A stretch of 64,000 nucleotides of DNA, taken from assembly GCA_021927905.1 (NCBI GenBank), contig BLLK01000047.1, forward strand, positions 4,392,484 to 4,456,483. The letters run 5' to 3'. Made by a program: the position numbers and the translations under genes. Of this stretch, positions 11,221 to 21,878 are shown piece after piece. Each line of letters opens with the position of its first letter. Position 1 is the first letter of the stretch. This DNA is from Chaetoceros tenuissimus (taxonomy: Eukaryota > Bacillariophyta > Thalassiosirophyceae > Chaetocerotales > Chaetocerotaceae). The notes below the pieces were generated by a model. It made no database searches. It was not told the origin of the DNA and was given only the letters and a program-made list of their open reading frames with translations.

Positions 11221-11564
11221 GAAATTGAAGAGGCAATTAGTTGAAAACTACTGTATTGCCTATAAGTAAGTATTGCGAGAAGAAGTAACTCAAACCTATT
11301 TCATAAGTAATTGCAATAATTAATTCGAGAAGAGATCATGAATGTGTGATGTCGGATGTAAAATGAGTGGCTGGACCCCGAATACGTACGTGTTGCGAAA
11401 ATGTCAATGCTAACGTTCTTTTACCCGCTCAATCTGTTTTCATTTTTTATTTGTCTGTCCGAAGTTGTACCTCGCATAGCTATATAAGAATTCTAATCAT
11501 AACTAATACTATCTCAAGTTACAAATCAACCAAACACAGATATATATATATAATGCTTCTATTA

Positions 11565-14321
11565 TTATTTATTTCCCCCTTTAACAATTGGCAAAATGAT
11601 GCCGTCGTTTTTCTTCAACTTGGTAGTTGCCGTAAGTTTGGTAAATCCCTCTCTGGACGAATTATTATACAGAATTTGATTCACATCAATGTCATAATAC
11701 TTTGCAATGCTCTTTACTGTATCACCCTTGCTTGCATAGTATATTCTTCGATCTTCTTCTTCTTGAACTATGCATTTCTTGGATTGATACTCTGGAATGT
11801 TTTTGCTTTTGAGTCGAGGGCCAAAGAGAAGTGGCCAAATGTCTTTGGGATTTACTCTTGCTCTTTTGCGGAGTTGAAGCATGAGTTTTTGTTTGACATC
11901 TTCTGTTAGTAAATGCTCCTTTTGATTTTCTTTTGGTTCTTTGGTTTTACCATCGGAAGCTTTTGGTTTCTCTTTGCTCTTGTTCGGGCTGCTTGGAGGA
12001 CTGCTCTTTTCGCTACTCTTTTTACTCTTTTCACTACTCTCTTCGTTACTTTTACTATTGGCAACCCTTGTACCTCTTTCAACCTGTGATTGTTCCCATT
12101 TGTGTTCCAATTCGGATGTATACTCAATAATTTCACTCTGCTTCACCTGTTTGCTCTTGAAATTACGCAATGTTTGAATCTCAGCTGTACCATTTGCATC
12201 ATTCAAACTCACCAACTTTACAGCTGTTGGAGTCTTTTTCGACAATTTGACAAAATACTTTTCACCAATGATTAAATTCAGTTGTCTAGTTTTGCTCTTT
12301 TTGCTGACTTTTCCAAATTTGGTTTGATTCACTCTGTTGTCGTACTTCTCTCTTCTTTCCTCCGTATATTCGAGTAATTCATCTCTGCACAAAGTACGAG
12401 AAAATTTGTTTCCAAGCATTCGGACAACTACATTATTTGTTTTTGTATCAATTTCTTTTAGCTCGACTAGGGTCTCCTCGTTCCTCTTGGTGAGAATAAA
12501 GTATTTTTCACCAATGACTAGATCTGACTTCTTGTCTTGGTCTACTTTCGATGATGAAGCCTGTTCCTTTGTCTTGTCGTTACTATTCCTACTTGTTTCA
12601 CTACAAGTCATCTCTAGAGAATTCTTTGCTGCCTTGTCTTTTGATACTGTGTCTCTATCGACCATTACAGCTTTCATAGAGTCGTAATTGCTTTCCGACT
12701 CTTTGCTCTTCGATTCCGCCGTCTGTTGTGAACCGTTAGCATCTGATGAACTCTCTTTCTTCTCATCCTTTACATATGTAGAATAAATCATATCTGGAAC
12801 TCGTTGTGCTTGAGGCGAACAATGAACAAAAACCGACTCGTCCGAATCACTATCACTATCCAATATGACAATGATTTGTGAATCGTCCTCATTATCATCC
12901 TCTTGATCATTATGCTCCACGTGATTCTCAGTTTCTTGATTTTGAACTGAATCATGTTCGTTTGTGACTGTGTCTATGTTCATGACAGTGCATTCCTGCA
13001 CAGTCTCCTTTTCTTCTACCTGCATAATATCCTGTCTCTCAGCATTGTCATTTGCCTCCAACGATTCCTTTTCATACTCTTTCTTTTCCAACTCATACAC
13101 TCTCAGAGCCTCTTTATATTCCTTCAACCTCACATTATACTTTTGTTTAAAAACCTCATATTTCTTAACATCCTCCAAATATTCTTTAGAGGGTTGATAA
13201 TCCTTCATAGCTTTGCGATATTTGATCCATTCGACATGTGACATTAATTCAAAAGGAGCCTTTTCGACATTCGACAGTTTCTTCCATGCTTTTCCAAACA
13301 TTTTCCCTGCTTCTTGTACAGACATTTTATCCTTTAGTTGTGATCGTTGCTTCATTGTAAAGAATAGATAGGCAGATTTAGGATGTTTGGGTTTCTTTGG
13401 ATCTTTTGGTGGTTTTCGTTTCCGAGGTGGTGTTGGCCGTGGAGTAGTTAGTAGTTTTTGCTTTTTAGGGGGTGTAGTCTTTTCTGTTTCCTCTCTAGCT
13501 TTTCGTTTTGCAGCAATGTCTTGTTGATTGTAGGTATAGGGTGATGTTTGCGAATTGGCATGTGTCGATGGAGCCTCTGTTCTTTTGCTTTGTTTGGATG
13601 ACGTTGAATCTTGCTTTTCTTTCTCGATGGTAGCTTCTGGTTGCCTAGTTTTCGCTGTAGAATCTTTATTATTCACATTAGTATTCATAGTTTGTGTTTT
13701 TGCTGAAGCAGCCGCTGTTTGAGCTTCAAAAGTCTTTTGAGGAGTAACGAAATTACCTGTTACTGCTTGACGTGTTTCGACGGAATTACTGGCCTTACTG
13801 GAAGCAGTAGAAGTATTTCTAGTAGAAGCAATATCGGATGAATTTCCTGTAGAAGCATTTTTACCAACAGCAGCAGTAGTAACAGTAGTATTAATAGTAG
13901 GTACAGCATTAACACTTGTCTCTGGAGTCACAGCAACCGCAGTAGTACTACTTCCATCACCAAGTTCTTCTTCTTCTTCTCTTTTAGTAACAACAATGTA
14001 ATCTTCATCAGGACTGACCGCCAAAGCAATGACATCACTTTCAAAAACTGTATAAAACGGTCCTCGCTGATTGGCCATTTCAAAATGACTAATTGTAAAC
14101 AAAGCTTTGCATTGATTATTCTCAATATTCCACAATCGTCTTGGAATCTCTCGTTGTTGTAAAATATGTAAAGCATCTTTGATGGTTCGCATATCGCATC
14201 CATTTTGTATTTGAAATGGCAGGGGAGGGGGAAGAATGATTTTGGCTAATTTGTCATAATGGATCCCTCGTTGATCTTGATATACAAATCGAATCTGTTT
14301 CATCTTGATTATATTCATCAT
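11565..14321 (-). CDS. HMG-box protein with a duplicated unnamed domain and C-terminal LysM
   Basis: Single exon, 918 aa, ATG 14321. Domain order: a conserved-looking N-terminal 110 residues; a Thr/Ser/Ala-rich linker; basic cluster KKQKLLTTPRPTPPRKRK; one HMG box at about 306-375 (KHPKSAYLFF ... GKAWKKLSNVEKAPF) with a coiled tail; an acidic Asp/Ser patch; two copies of a roughly 62-aa unit at about 601-660 and 683-745, each starting IGEKYF and ending with an EYT element; and a LysM domain at about 861-912 (YYASKGDTVKSIAKYYDID, QILYNNS, GIILPI). The HMG box and basic signals point to the nucleus and to chromatin or DNA binding. LysM usually binds GlcNAc polymers outside the cell, so its place here is unusual. 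The frame is unbroken for 2.75 kb, so the fusion is not an assembly artefact. Confidence 0.8.
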   Translation of the reverse strand: MMNIIKMKQIRFVYQDQRGIHYDKLAKIILPPPLPFQIQNGCDMRTIKDALHILQQREIPRRLWNIENNQCKALFTISHFEMANQRGPFYTVFESDVIALAVSPDEDYIVVTKREEEEELGDGSSTTAVAVTPETSVNAVPTINTTVTTAAVGKNASTGNSSDIASTRNTSTASSKASNSVETRQAVTGNFVTPQKTFEAQTAAASAKTQTMNTNVNNKDSTAKTRQPEATIEKEKQDSTSSKQSKRTEAPSTHANSQTSPYTYNQQDIAAKRKAREETEKTTPPKKQKLLTTPRPTPPRKRKPPKDPKKPKHPKSAYLFFTMKQRSQLKDKMSVQEAGKMFGKAWKKLSNVEKAPFELMSHVEWIKYRKAMKDYQPSKEYLEDVKKYEVFKQKYNVRLKEYKEALRVYELEKKEYEKESLEANDNAERQDIMQVEEKETVQECTVMNIDTVTNEHDSVQNQETENHVEHNDQEDDNEDDSQIIVILDSDSDSDESVFVHCSPQAQRVPDMIYSTYVKDEKKESSSDANGSQQTAESKSKESESNYDSMKAVMVDRDTVSKDKAAKNSLEMTCSETSRNSNDKTKEQASSSKVDQDKKSDLVIGEKYFILTKRNEETLVELKEIDTKTNNVVVRMLGNKFSRTLCRDELLEYTEERREKYDNRVNQTKFGKVSKKSKTRQLNLIIGEKYFVKLSKKTPTAVKLVSLNDANGTAEIQTLRNFKSKQVKQSEIIEYTSELEHKWEQSQVERGTRVANSKSNEESSEKSKKSSEKSSPPSSPNKSKEKPKASDGKTKEPKENQKEHLLTEDVKQKLMLQLRKRARVNPKDIWPLLFGPRLKSKNIPEYQSKKCIVQEEEDRRIYYASKGDTVKSIAKYYDIDVNQILYNNSSREGFTKLTATTKLKKNDGIILPIVKGGNK

Positions 14322-14813
14322 GACAGGTCAGATGAGGAGTGAGTGACAATAAGTGAAAATGTTCTTTCTTATAAAACTGATTTATGCAGTCTTTTTTCGT
14401 TCCTCTTTCAAAACTTGCAATGTCACTAGTACTTAAAGGTTAGCTACAGGTAGCAAAGATCCGTTTCGTTGTTCAGTATCTAGAAGGAAGGAAGTTTATT
14501 AAAGTATCTCTTTCTTCAAACACATCGTGATGCAGTTATTGTTCCTTCATCTTTCCATCTTTCTTTGTCTGCAGTACCGCGATATTGCTAAATTTATACA
14601 ATGATATCTGTCAATCAACGTTTAGCTTCGCCGAAACAATACTGTAATGTACGTACGAGTGAGGTCTATGAGTTTAATTTCAATTTCATTTCAATAAATA
14701 ACCACTCTTTTTCCTTCTTTTTCAATGAAATTACAAATGAAGCAATCTTCAAACATTATTTTATATTATATCCCTAACTCTTTTAAAAATTACCTGTAGT
14801 ACCAATTCTTTTT

Positions 14814-15550
14814 CTATAAACTACCTGTAGTACCAATCCTTTCCGTGACAGAAGCAACAAGAATACCAACCATCATAATGGCAGCAGTCACAACGACAGG
14901 ATTATCTCCACTATTCCACTTTGCTTTCTTCAAAATAGGCAAAGCAGGTTCCTTCTTCCTTCCACTCTTTCCACCAGCAGATTTATTGTCATTCAACCAA
15001 TCATTCATGAGCCATCTCTCTATATCTCTTCCATCACCGACATTGGGTTTGATTTCGATATATTCTGTAGAATTTGTAGAAGATGCTCGTAATTCATCTA
15101 GATATTGTTTGACTTCTCCATCTCGTTTGGATAATGCTAATTTTGTACGAGAGACTGGTACCACTTGTTCACTCTGTAATTGTAGGGTTGGAGTGAGGAG
15201 ATGAGAATTGAATATGTATATTAAATATGGGATGAAATAAAGTATTGTGTTCTTACCCATACGTATGCTGCAATGATGGATAATATAAATACGATTCCAA
15301 AGCCAATTAATATATTGGTATCTGGTGCGACTGCTTCAAATGTTTTACTGGTCGAAGTTGCAATGGCAGCAGTTGCTTCTTGTTGTTCGGATGCTGATAG
15401 AAATATACTACTTGACTTGAAGGAAGGAATCTGACTCAATGTACTTTCATGAAAAGAAGAAGAGAACAGGACAGTCTTGCTATTGGATGATTGTACTGGT
15501 GATGTAAATGTAGTAGGCTGAAGGAATGCAGCAAATAACGATGATCTCAT
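14814..15550 (-). CDS. Two-TM plastid-type membrane protein (2 exons)
   Basis: Exons 15550-15257 and 15173-14814 around an 83-nt intron (GTAAGA...ACAG); the splice is phase 0 and joins IIAAYVW to SEQVVPV, giving about 217 aa. The first 75 residues are Ser/Thr/Phe-rich and resemble a transit peptide, though no clear signal peptide precedes them. TM1 is ILIGFGIVFILSIIAAYVW. The middle is hydrophilic and ends with RDIERWLMNDWL and LPILKKAKWNSGDNPVVV. TM2 is VVVTAAIMMVGILVASV. The block LPILKKAKWNSGDNP looks strongly conserved and reminds me of thylakoid proteins of plants and algae, but I cannot name it. Function unknown; the plastid location is inference. Confidence 0.7.
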
Positions 15551-15965
15551 GATGGAAGCTTGTTCTTAAGAGCTGATGCGATTCTTGGCCTGTCGTGCAC
15601 TTGGCTGATGTTTCTTCTTCTTTCTTTCTAAACTCTTTCTTCTTGCTGCTACCATTAACGAATGTAATTAGTTTTCTGTTTATCGAGTAGATAGATAGAG
15701 TTGACTTGTAGAAGGATGGGTACCTTTTTATGCAATTACCGTATTACACACTATAGTACTATTCGACGATGACTGATGACTGTGAAAAGATGTGATGTGT
15801 TGGCATGAAGTGTTCCAAAACGTTGCCGTCACTCTATTCTTTACTCACACGTCGCAATATGTCATTCAAATTTGTTTTCAATTTTCAATTTAATAATGAT
15901 CATTCAATACTAGTATGGTACAATCATTAATTATAAAATCAATTCCAAAAATTATATCTTTACAT

Positions 15966-17765
15966 TTAAAATCTTCCAAAATATGGATGATAAGGATGGG
16001 AAGGAGGATATTGTGTAAATCTATTTTGCTGTAAAGCAGCATCATTGTGACGACTTTGAGGATTCGTCTTTCGTGATTTCTCTTGCGATAGAAGGTATTG
16101 CAACATTTCACCTTTTTCAATTTCAGATCTATTTTGCTGTAAAGCAGCATCATTGTGACGACTTTGAGGATTCGTCTTTCGTGATTTCTCTTGCGATAGA
16201 AGGTATTGCAAGATTTCACCCCTTTCTCTTTCAGATTGAAGTTTCATTTGCATGGCTTTATCCATGGCTTCTTCGTCTTGTTTTGATCTGTCTACATTGT
16301 GATTCCTACTGGCAGATTGATGAAGATACGAAGAAGCAGAATGGACTCTTGTAGAAGGGGCAGTTGGAGGAGCATTCTTCAATGTTCCTGTAGCTTGTGG
16401 CAGAGAAGCAATATGAGTACGAGGCGGAGATTGGCGTTCCTTTGGAGTCTGTGTCCATTCCGGTACATATGGATTTTTACGTTTGGGTTTGACCGCTACA
16501 ACATTTTCAATAGGCGGCGGTTTATTAGGTTGACATTCCAAAATGTGACAGATAGGACAAGAAGAAGGTACAGGAATCGATAGAACACTACTGTTACTAC
16601 TGCCTTGAGTAGAATGAGTCTGCATGGAAGTACTCTTTGTACAAGTGGAAGCAAGTGATACAGCGACAGGAGTACTTGGCGGTTTCTTTGTCATGTTCTG
16701 AGAGTTGCTATTAGCATCATCTTGTCCATTATTAGAGGAAAATGATGCGACTACTACACATGCTTCACAATATTTATGACCACAACCGCTTTTACTAGCG
16801 AATATAGCTTTGCAAAAGGATTTGCATGTCGGACATGATTTTCTCCCTGTAGAAACATCAATCATTTGTTGAGAAGCGGAGGAGTTAGCTCCTGCCACGG
16901 GAGAAGTAGAAGCATGGCCCTGCTTTGGTGATGTACTGGTTCGAGGCGTCTTGGCAGGTTTTGTCTGCTTTGGCGTAGGCTGCATTTTGGTTTGTGTTGG
17001 CTGATTTACCAAGGAAGTTATATCATCGTTTGCGAGTAACTTTGCCAAACTTCTCTTGTTTTGCAAAAGTTTAAGTTCTTCCTTCATTTGTAGTTTTAAT
17101 TGTTCTCTGATACGTTCCGCCTTTTGTTTATATTTTTCTTTCAACCAACGTTCGAGTTCTTCATCGGTGCAATTCATGTAAAAACTTTCTTCATCTTGAA
17201 GAGGAAAAGATGCATTAGCAGTTGCATTCTTTGAAGAATCTTTGGCACTAGGTTGTCGTTTCTTTCTTTGCTTTTTGCTTGTTTCTATATTTTCAATTGT
17301 TTCCTTCGCATTCATTCTCTTTCTTTTGGAAGGAAGAGGACTGGTAGTATTAGTAGCAGAAGGTCGGACAGCTTCCATATCAGTCTGCTGATTTCCAGAT
17401 GTTCTTGCAGCAGCAGCGTTCCTTGTAAGTTCTTCCATTCTCCTCATGAAGGCGCTCTTTTTGCTGTTGTTATTGTGTTGAGATGCTGTACCAGTAGTAC
17501 TAATAGCACTAGCTCCATTGCTTGGGCTTGTCTCGCTTACTATTACAACATCATCTGTATCTGCGTCTTCTTCTTTCTTGATTAGAGGCAGCTTATTCTT
17601 TGTATCATTGTCTTGACTAGAAGAAGGGTCCTCATTCTTTGCTTCATCTTGTTTCTTTCTATTTTTTCTTGGTTTTCTGGTGCTTTTACTTGAAGTAGAT
17701 GAAGCTGCAGATTTCTTCTGACCTTCATCGTCATCGTCAAAAAGTCTAAATGTAATTGTAGGCAT
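15966..17765 (-). CDS. RING-like zinc-finger protein with a split finger and tandem C-terminal repeat
   Basis: Single exon, 599 aa from ATG 17765 (MPTITFRLFDDDDEG); the longer frame begins with TTG. The N-terminal half is low-complexity Lys/Ser/Thr with basic clusters. Around residue 330 come CPTCKSFC and CGHKYCEACV, then about 75 residues of Ser/Thr-rich insert, then CPICHILEC. Together these provide a C3HC4-like ligand set with an unusually long loop before the last pair. It could be a RING-type E3 or a non-catalytic zinc module. A conserved segment KRKNPYVPEW follows. The last 80 residues include two identical-in-frame 36-aa units encoded by a 108-bp tandem duplication at 16021-16236. Confidence 0.65.
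   Translation of the reverse strand: MPTITFRLFDDDDEGQKKSAASSTSSKSTRKPRKNRKKQDEAKNEDPSSSQDNDTKNKLPLIKKEEDADTDDVVIVSETSPSNGASAISTTGTASQHNNNSKKSAFMRRMEELTRNAAAARTSGNQQTDMEAVRPSATNTTSPLPSKRKRMNAKETIENIETSKKQRKKRQPSAKDSSKNATANASFPLQDEESFYMNCTDEELERWLKEKYKQKAERIREQLKLQMKEELKLLQNKRSLAKLLANDDITSLVNQPTQTKMQPTPKQTKPAKTPRTSTSPKQGHASTSPVAGANSSASQQMIDVSTGRKSCPTCKSFCKAIFASKSGCGHKYCEACVVVASFSSNNGQDDANSNSQNMTKKPPSTPVAVSLASTCTKSTSMQTHSTQGSSNSSVLSIPVPSSCPICHILECQPNKPPPIENVVAVKPKRKNPYVPEWTQTPKERQSPPRTHIASLPQATGTLKNAPPTAPSTRVHSASSYLHQSASRNHNVDRSKQDEEAMDKAMQMKLQSERERGEILQYLLSQEKSRKTNPQSRHNDAALQQNRSEIEKGEMLQYLLSQEKSRKTNPQSRHNDAALQQNRFTQYPPSHPYHPYFGRF
16021..16236 (-). repeat. 108-bp in-frame tandem duplication
   Basis: Units 16021-16128 and 16129-16236 are nearly identical and encode two copies of a 36-aa segment containing EMLQYLLSQEKSRKTNPQ and HNDAALQQNR. 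Because 108 is a multiple of 3 the frame is kept. The few differences suggest a recent duplication, so copy number could vary between strains. Confidence 0.9.
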
Positions 17766-18877
17766 GATTAACTTGTTGAACTTTGAAAAGATTACTTTCA
17801 GTGCATTCAATGTAGAAGAGTAAATCCTTTATCAGTTAGATAGGACTGCATAGCTTGCATTCCTTCTTGATGAAATACTAGAAATAGCACCGAGTACCAA
17901 CTTCCCGGAAACATACTATAATTTTTCATTTCGAAGATTTTACTATATCATCTTCCTGGACCGGAACATCCTCACACGATCGGCTGGCTTCATTGTCGTT
18001 TGGAGGACATGTCGATATAGCTTTTTCACATGACCGATTCTTGATTTAGGCTAAATTGTTTTGTCAAACAAGGAATGTGACATAAATTGCATTTTTTAGG
18101 AAGAAAAAATTGTTGTATTTTGGTGTAACGTACACATTTTGATCGTAAAATTTGTAATAACAATTATTTTTACTAGTTTTAAATGCAAATGGTTGATTGA
18201 TATTTAGAAAAAACCGATGATCAAGTCAAATGCTATTGTTATAATATATAGATGGTGTACTTTCAAACGAAGAATTAAAAGGAGGAACCATAGAAAAGGC
18301 TACCCTGGACCGCTTTGTCCTCTGCCGATAATTAATTCATTTGCATCATAAAAGAGACATTGCTAATAATTGTTCCGAGCTTCCGAGCGAACAAGGGAAT
18401 TATATCACTTTTCATTTTTCTTCTATTTTTGGCTATTTTGGAATACCACTCGAAACTGTAAAATTGTATGAAGGAAAAAAGAAAAAGGCGGGAATGTTGT
18501 TATCATAAACAGCCTTCTTTGTATCGAACAATATTGATTCAAATATAAAACTTTTTTGATGCAGACAACTTAAGTGAAAGATCTGCCGATAGGACCACTT
18601 TGTCCTCTACCTTCTTCCATCTGTCTGGTATTGTCTCATGAATGATGAATGATTCTTCCGAAAAAAGGGAAATATGATATGTCACAACGGTAAATCTTCT
18701 AGACTTTTCATATTTGTCAAGAAACGTCATTGGTAATTCCCTTATAAAATAATTCTTTGATTCGATTCCAATTTTTTAAAGAATAGTGATTACTTACTTT
18801 ACATTTATAAAAGCATAAAAAATCGTATATTTAGAATGAAGTGTATTCTTGCACATGTTTAAATTCTACTTCTAATT
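17766..18877. other. 1.1-kb intergenic region without a supported gene
   Basis: Very AT-rich. It lies between the start of the RING-like gene and the 3' end of the FadH-type gene, both leftward. A 63-codon open frame at 18539-18730 on the minus strand has no domain or targeting signal. Two short stretches share the words CTTTGTCCTCT and CTGCCGATA (near 18310-18330 and 18582-18608), but this is too little to call a repeat. Confidence 0.45.
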
Positions 18878-21385
18878 CTACTTCTTCATTACATCACTGA
18901 TGAAAGCATAAAGCTTTTGTTCAGGTCCTGCGCCACTTTCAAATTTCTGCTCTCCAGGTAAAATTTCTTCATTGATTTTCAAAGCTAGACGAGTTCCCAT
19001 ATCAATAGCACGTTTTGCATCGAGTTCTCCTGCTTCATATGCACCACCAATTGTCAATACTCTGTTTTCCAAAGACTCATCTTCCGTAGCATTCTTTTGT
19101 AATACGTCAAATGATTCTTGTCCTGCGCATACCACGATATTGTCCACTTCCAATACTTTCTTTTCTTCTTTATTAGTGCCTTTGTTTATGGTGATATGAA
19201 GATTTCCATTCTCATCAATTTCATCATAAGATACGGAGCCAATCATGTCTACCAAACCAGACTTTGTCAACGTAGCACGATGAATCCACCCTGTTGTCTT
19301 TCCCAGACCTGCACCAAGCTTTCCCTTTTTGCGTTGAAGCATTGTAATTTTTCTTCCAGATAAATGCAATGCTTCTGCACTATCTTTCTCATGCCTCAAT
19401 CCACCTCTAGACTCATTGGTTTCATCGACACCCCATTCTTTCAAAAACTCGTGAGGGTTGACTTCATCAGCATTCTTATCGACATCGCCATCTTTATGAT
19501 GAATCAAGTACTCTGCAATGTCAAATCCGATTCCTCCAGCTCCAATGATTGCTACACGATTTCCTACTGGTTTTTGATTCTTGAGTACGTCAATGTACGA
19601 TAATACATTTGGATGATCAATTCCTTGAATTGGCGGAGTACGAGGCAAAACTCCTGTTGCTACAATCCATTTATCGACATCAGGGTATGTAGACTTCATA
19701 TCTTCCATAGTCAATTCAGTATCTAAGTGTATGGACAATTTTCCTTCCTTTTCCAATGATTGTAATTTCCAAGTAAAGTATCGAATCGTTTCATGAAACT
19801 CTTCCTTTCCAGGAATCCTCTTTGCCATGTTGAATTGTCCTCCAATCTCTGACGCTTTATCAAATAATAGAACTTCATGACCAATTGTAACTGCAGTGGT
19901 TGCAAATGCCATCCCTGCCGGTCCAGCTCCAATGACACCCACTTTGATACGTTCTTGTTCTGGAACAGAATCTTTTTCGATAGACAATTCCGTTTCATGA
20001 CAAGCCAAGGGATTGACGAGACAGCTTGCTGTTTTACCTACAAAGGCATGATCCAAACACGCTTGATTGCAAGCAATACAGGTATTAATTTCCTCCGTTT
20101 TTCCTTCTCTACTCTTTTTCAAAATATCTGGATCGGCGAGGAATGGTCTTGCCATAGATACAAGATCTGCAGAATCATGCTCCAAAATCGATTCACCTAC
20201 ATTTGGAGCATTGATCCGATTCGTAGCACAAAGGGGTACTTCAATTATATTCTCCTTTCGCAATTTCTCCGTCACAAATGCAAACGAGCCTCTTGGTACG
20301 GATGTTGCAATAGTTGGAATACGAGCTTCATGCCATCCAATACCTGTATTGATAATGGTCACACCTGCATCTTCCAAAGCCATGGCCATGGTCTTGATTT
20401 CTTCCCAAGAACTACCATTTTCGACAAGATCCAACATACTCAATCTAAAAATCAAAATAAAATCTTTACCAACAGCTTCACGTGTCTGATTGACAATATC
20501 AATTGCAAATCTCATTCTATTTTGAACCGATCCACCATATTGATCTGTACGGAAATTAGTCTTTTCAACCAAGAATTGATTGATAAGGTATCCTTCTGAT
20601 CCCATAATTTCTACTCCATCATATCCTGCTTCCTTGGCAAGTACAGCAGTATGTACAAAATCATTTATGGTAGCTTGTACTTCATTTGTGGACAATGCTC
20701 TAGCTTGAAACATACTAATTGGCGATTTGGTATTACTAGCCGATACAGCGAGTGGATGATGTGCATACCTTCCCGCATGCAATATTTGCAAACATATCCT
20801 AGCTTTTTCAGAAGATTCCCCTTCGGTTGTGTAGGTTGGTATCATGACGGAGTGTACGGCTTCCGTCACTTGTTTATGAAGATACATTTCATTCTCGGTG
20901 GATAATTTTGCAGCAAAAGGTGCCACCCATCCTGCTCTATTGGGTGCAATGCCTGATGGTTGGAAACATGAGATTGTCAGAAATATGCAAATAGAAATAA
21001 AGAGAGTACGATGTATCTTCTTACCGCCAGTCACCATGAGTCCACAACCTCCTTCCGCTCGTTTTTGAAAATAAGTTGCCATTTGTGAAAGATCTTGATG
21101 ATTAAAATCTGGTTTCAGCAAAGGCATAAGAAAGGAAGGAATAGAATGACCTTCTAGACCAGTATGCATAGATCCCATAATGACTCGATTCGGAAGCATT
21201 CCAATGTCAGGTCCGAGATCCAATGGTGAAAATAATTTTGGAAAATGTTTATTGGCTGCTGGTGCATGAGAATGAGAGGAGTCATCGTGATCTTCTAAAG
21301 CTGCCGTTGATAGACATTTATGAAGAGAGGAAGAGGATGAGCTTTTGAAATTTGTTCGTTTCTTTGAAAGAAAACTGCGAATCAT
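18878..21385 (-). CDS. fadH: 2,4-dienoyl-CoA reductase, FadH type (FMN, FAD, 4Fe-4S), mitochondrial
   Basis: NADPH-dependent reduction of 2,4-dienoyl-CoA in unsaturated fatty acid beta-oxidation. Exons 21385-21025 and 20952-18878; a 72-nt intron is itself open in frame but would interrupt the conserved MVTGG|IAPNRAGWVAPF, so it must be removed, leaving about 811 aa. The N-terminal 45 residues (MIRSFLSKKRTNFKSSSS) look mitochondrial. The Old Yellow Enzyme barrel has GYDGVEIMGSEGYLINQ with the catalytic Tyr and NTGIGWHEAR with the active-site His. The iron-sulfur cysteines are CIACNQACLDH and ASCLVNP (C-x2-C-x3-C-x11-C). FAD (GVIGAGPAGMAFA) and NADPH (VAIIGAGGIGFDIAEYL) folds follow. All key residues are present. 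Confidence 0.92.
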   Translation of the reverse strand: MIRSFLSKKRTNFKSSSSSSLHKCLSTAALEDHDDSSHSHAPAANKHFPKLFSPLDLGPDIGMLPNRVIMGSMHTGLEGHSIPSFLMPLLKPDFNHQDLSQMATYFQKRAEGGCGLMVTGGKKIHRTLFISICIFLTISCFQPSGIAPNRAGWVAPFAAKLSTENEMYLHKQVTEAVHSVMIPTYTTEGESSEKARICLQILHAGRYAHHPLAVSASNTKSPISMFQARALSTNEVQATINDFVHTAVLAKEAGYDGVEIMGSEGYLINQFLVEKTNFRTDQYGGSVQNRMRFAIDIVNQTREAVGKDFILIFRLSMLDLVENGSSWEEIKTMAMALEDAGVTIINTGIGWHEARIPTIATSVPRGSFAFVTEKLRKENIIEVPLCATNRINAPNVGESILEHDSADLVSMARPFLADPDILKKSREGKTEEINTCIACNQACLDHAFVGKTASCLVNPLACHETELSIEKDSVPEQERIKVGVIGAGPAGMAFATTAVTIGHEVLLFDKASEIGGQFNMAKRIPGKEEFHETIRYFTWKLQSLEKEGKLSIHLDTELTMEDMKSTYPDVDKWIVATGVLPRTPPIQGIDHPNVLSYIDVLKNQKPVGNRVAIIGAGGIGFDIAEYLIHHKDGDVDKNADEVNPHEFLKEWGVDETNESRGGLRHEKDSAEALHLSGRKITMLQRKKGKLGAGLGKTTGWIHRATLTKSGLVDMIGSVSYDEIDENGNLHITINKGTNKEEKKVLEVDNIVVCAGQESFDVLQKNATEDESLENRVLTIGGAYEAGELDAKRAIDMGTRLALKINEEILPGEQKFESGAGPEQKLYAFISDVMKK

Positions 21386-21635
21386 TTTGTTTTGTCAGTT
21401 GTCGATGCTTCTTTTTATTCTCTCTTTCTTGATGATGTTCTTCGTTCTTTCGCTCGTGCTTATGGCTTCGTCCTGTTTCAATTTAAATTCTGTACTTTAC
21501 AAATATTTGATTTGAAAAGAAGCCAATCATGTAATGTAAATAAAATATAAAGTAAAGAAAAGAGAACGAATATGGTATTCTATTGGATTCAACTGAAAAG
21601 GAAAAAGAAAAACATCAAGATGCATCCATCACATC

Positions 21636-21705
21636 GAGGTGGTCTGGGGTGAGTGGGTCGACGGTGAGTGGGTTGGTGAGTGGGCTACTTGGACGCATAA
21701 CCTGT
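21636..21705 (+). repeat. MULE left terminal inverted repeat
   Basis: 70 bp starting GAGGTGGTCTGGGGTGAGTG, identical to the reverse complement of 25833-25902. It contains three GTGAGTGGG subrepeats, which could be transposase binding sites (inference). Confidence 0.95.
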
Positions 21706-21878
21706 AATAATATAAGAAGGTAATAATATTCTTCTTCCAATTTCAATTTACGGTTTTAACAAGAATAAAAATTTGAATAGAGATTTATTTGTAATATGAA
21801 ACGGTGCTTTTTTTGTGTCTGTTCTTAAACATATTAATATTATATTCATTCAGAAACGGTGATTGGATACCAGTGAAA

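Noticed and set aside
18539-18730. 63-codon minus-strand ORF
   Set aside because: No motif, no targeting signal, and no paralogue seen.
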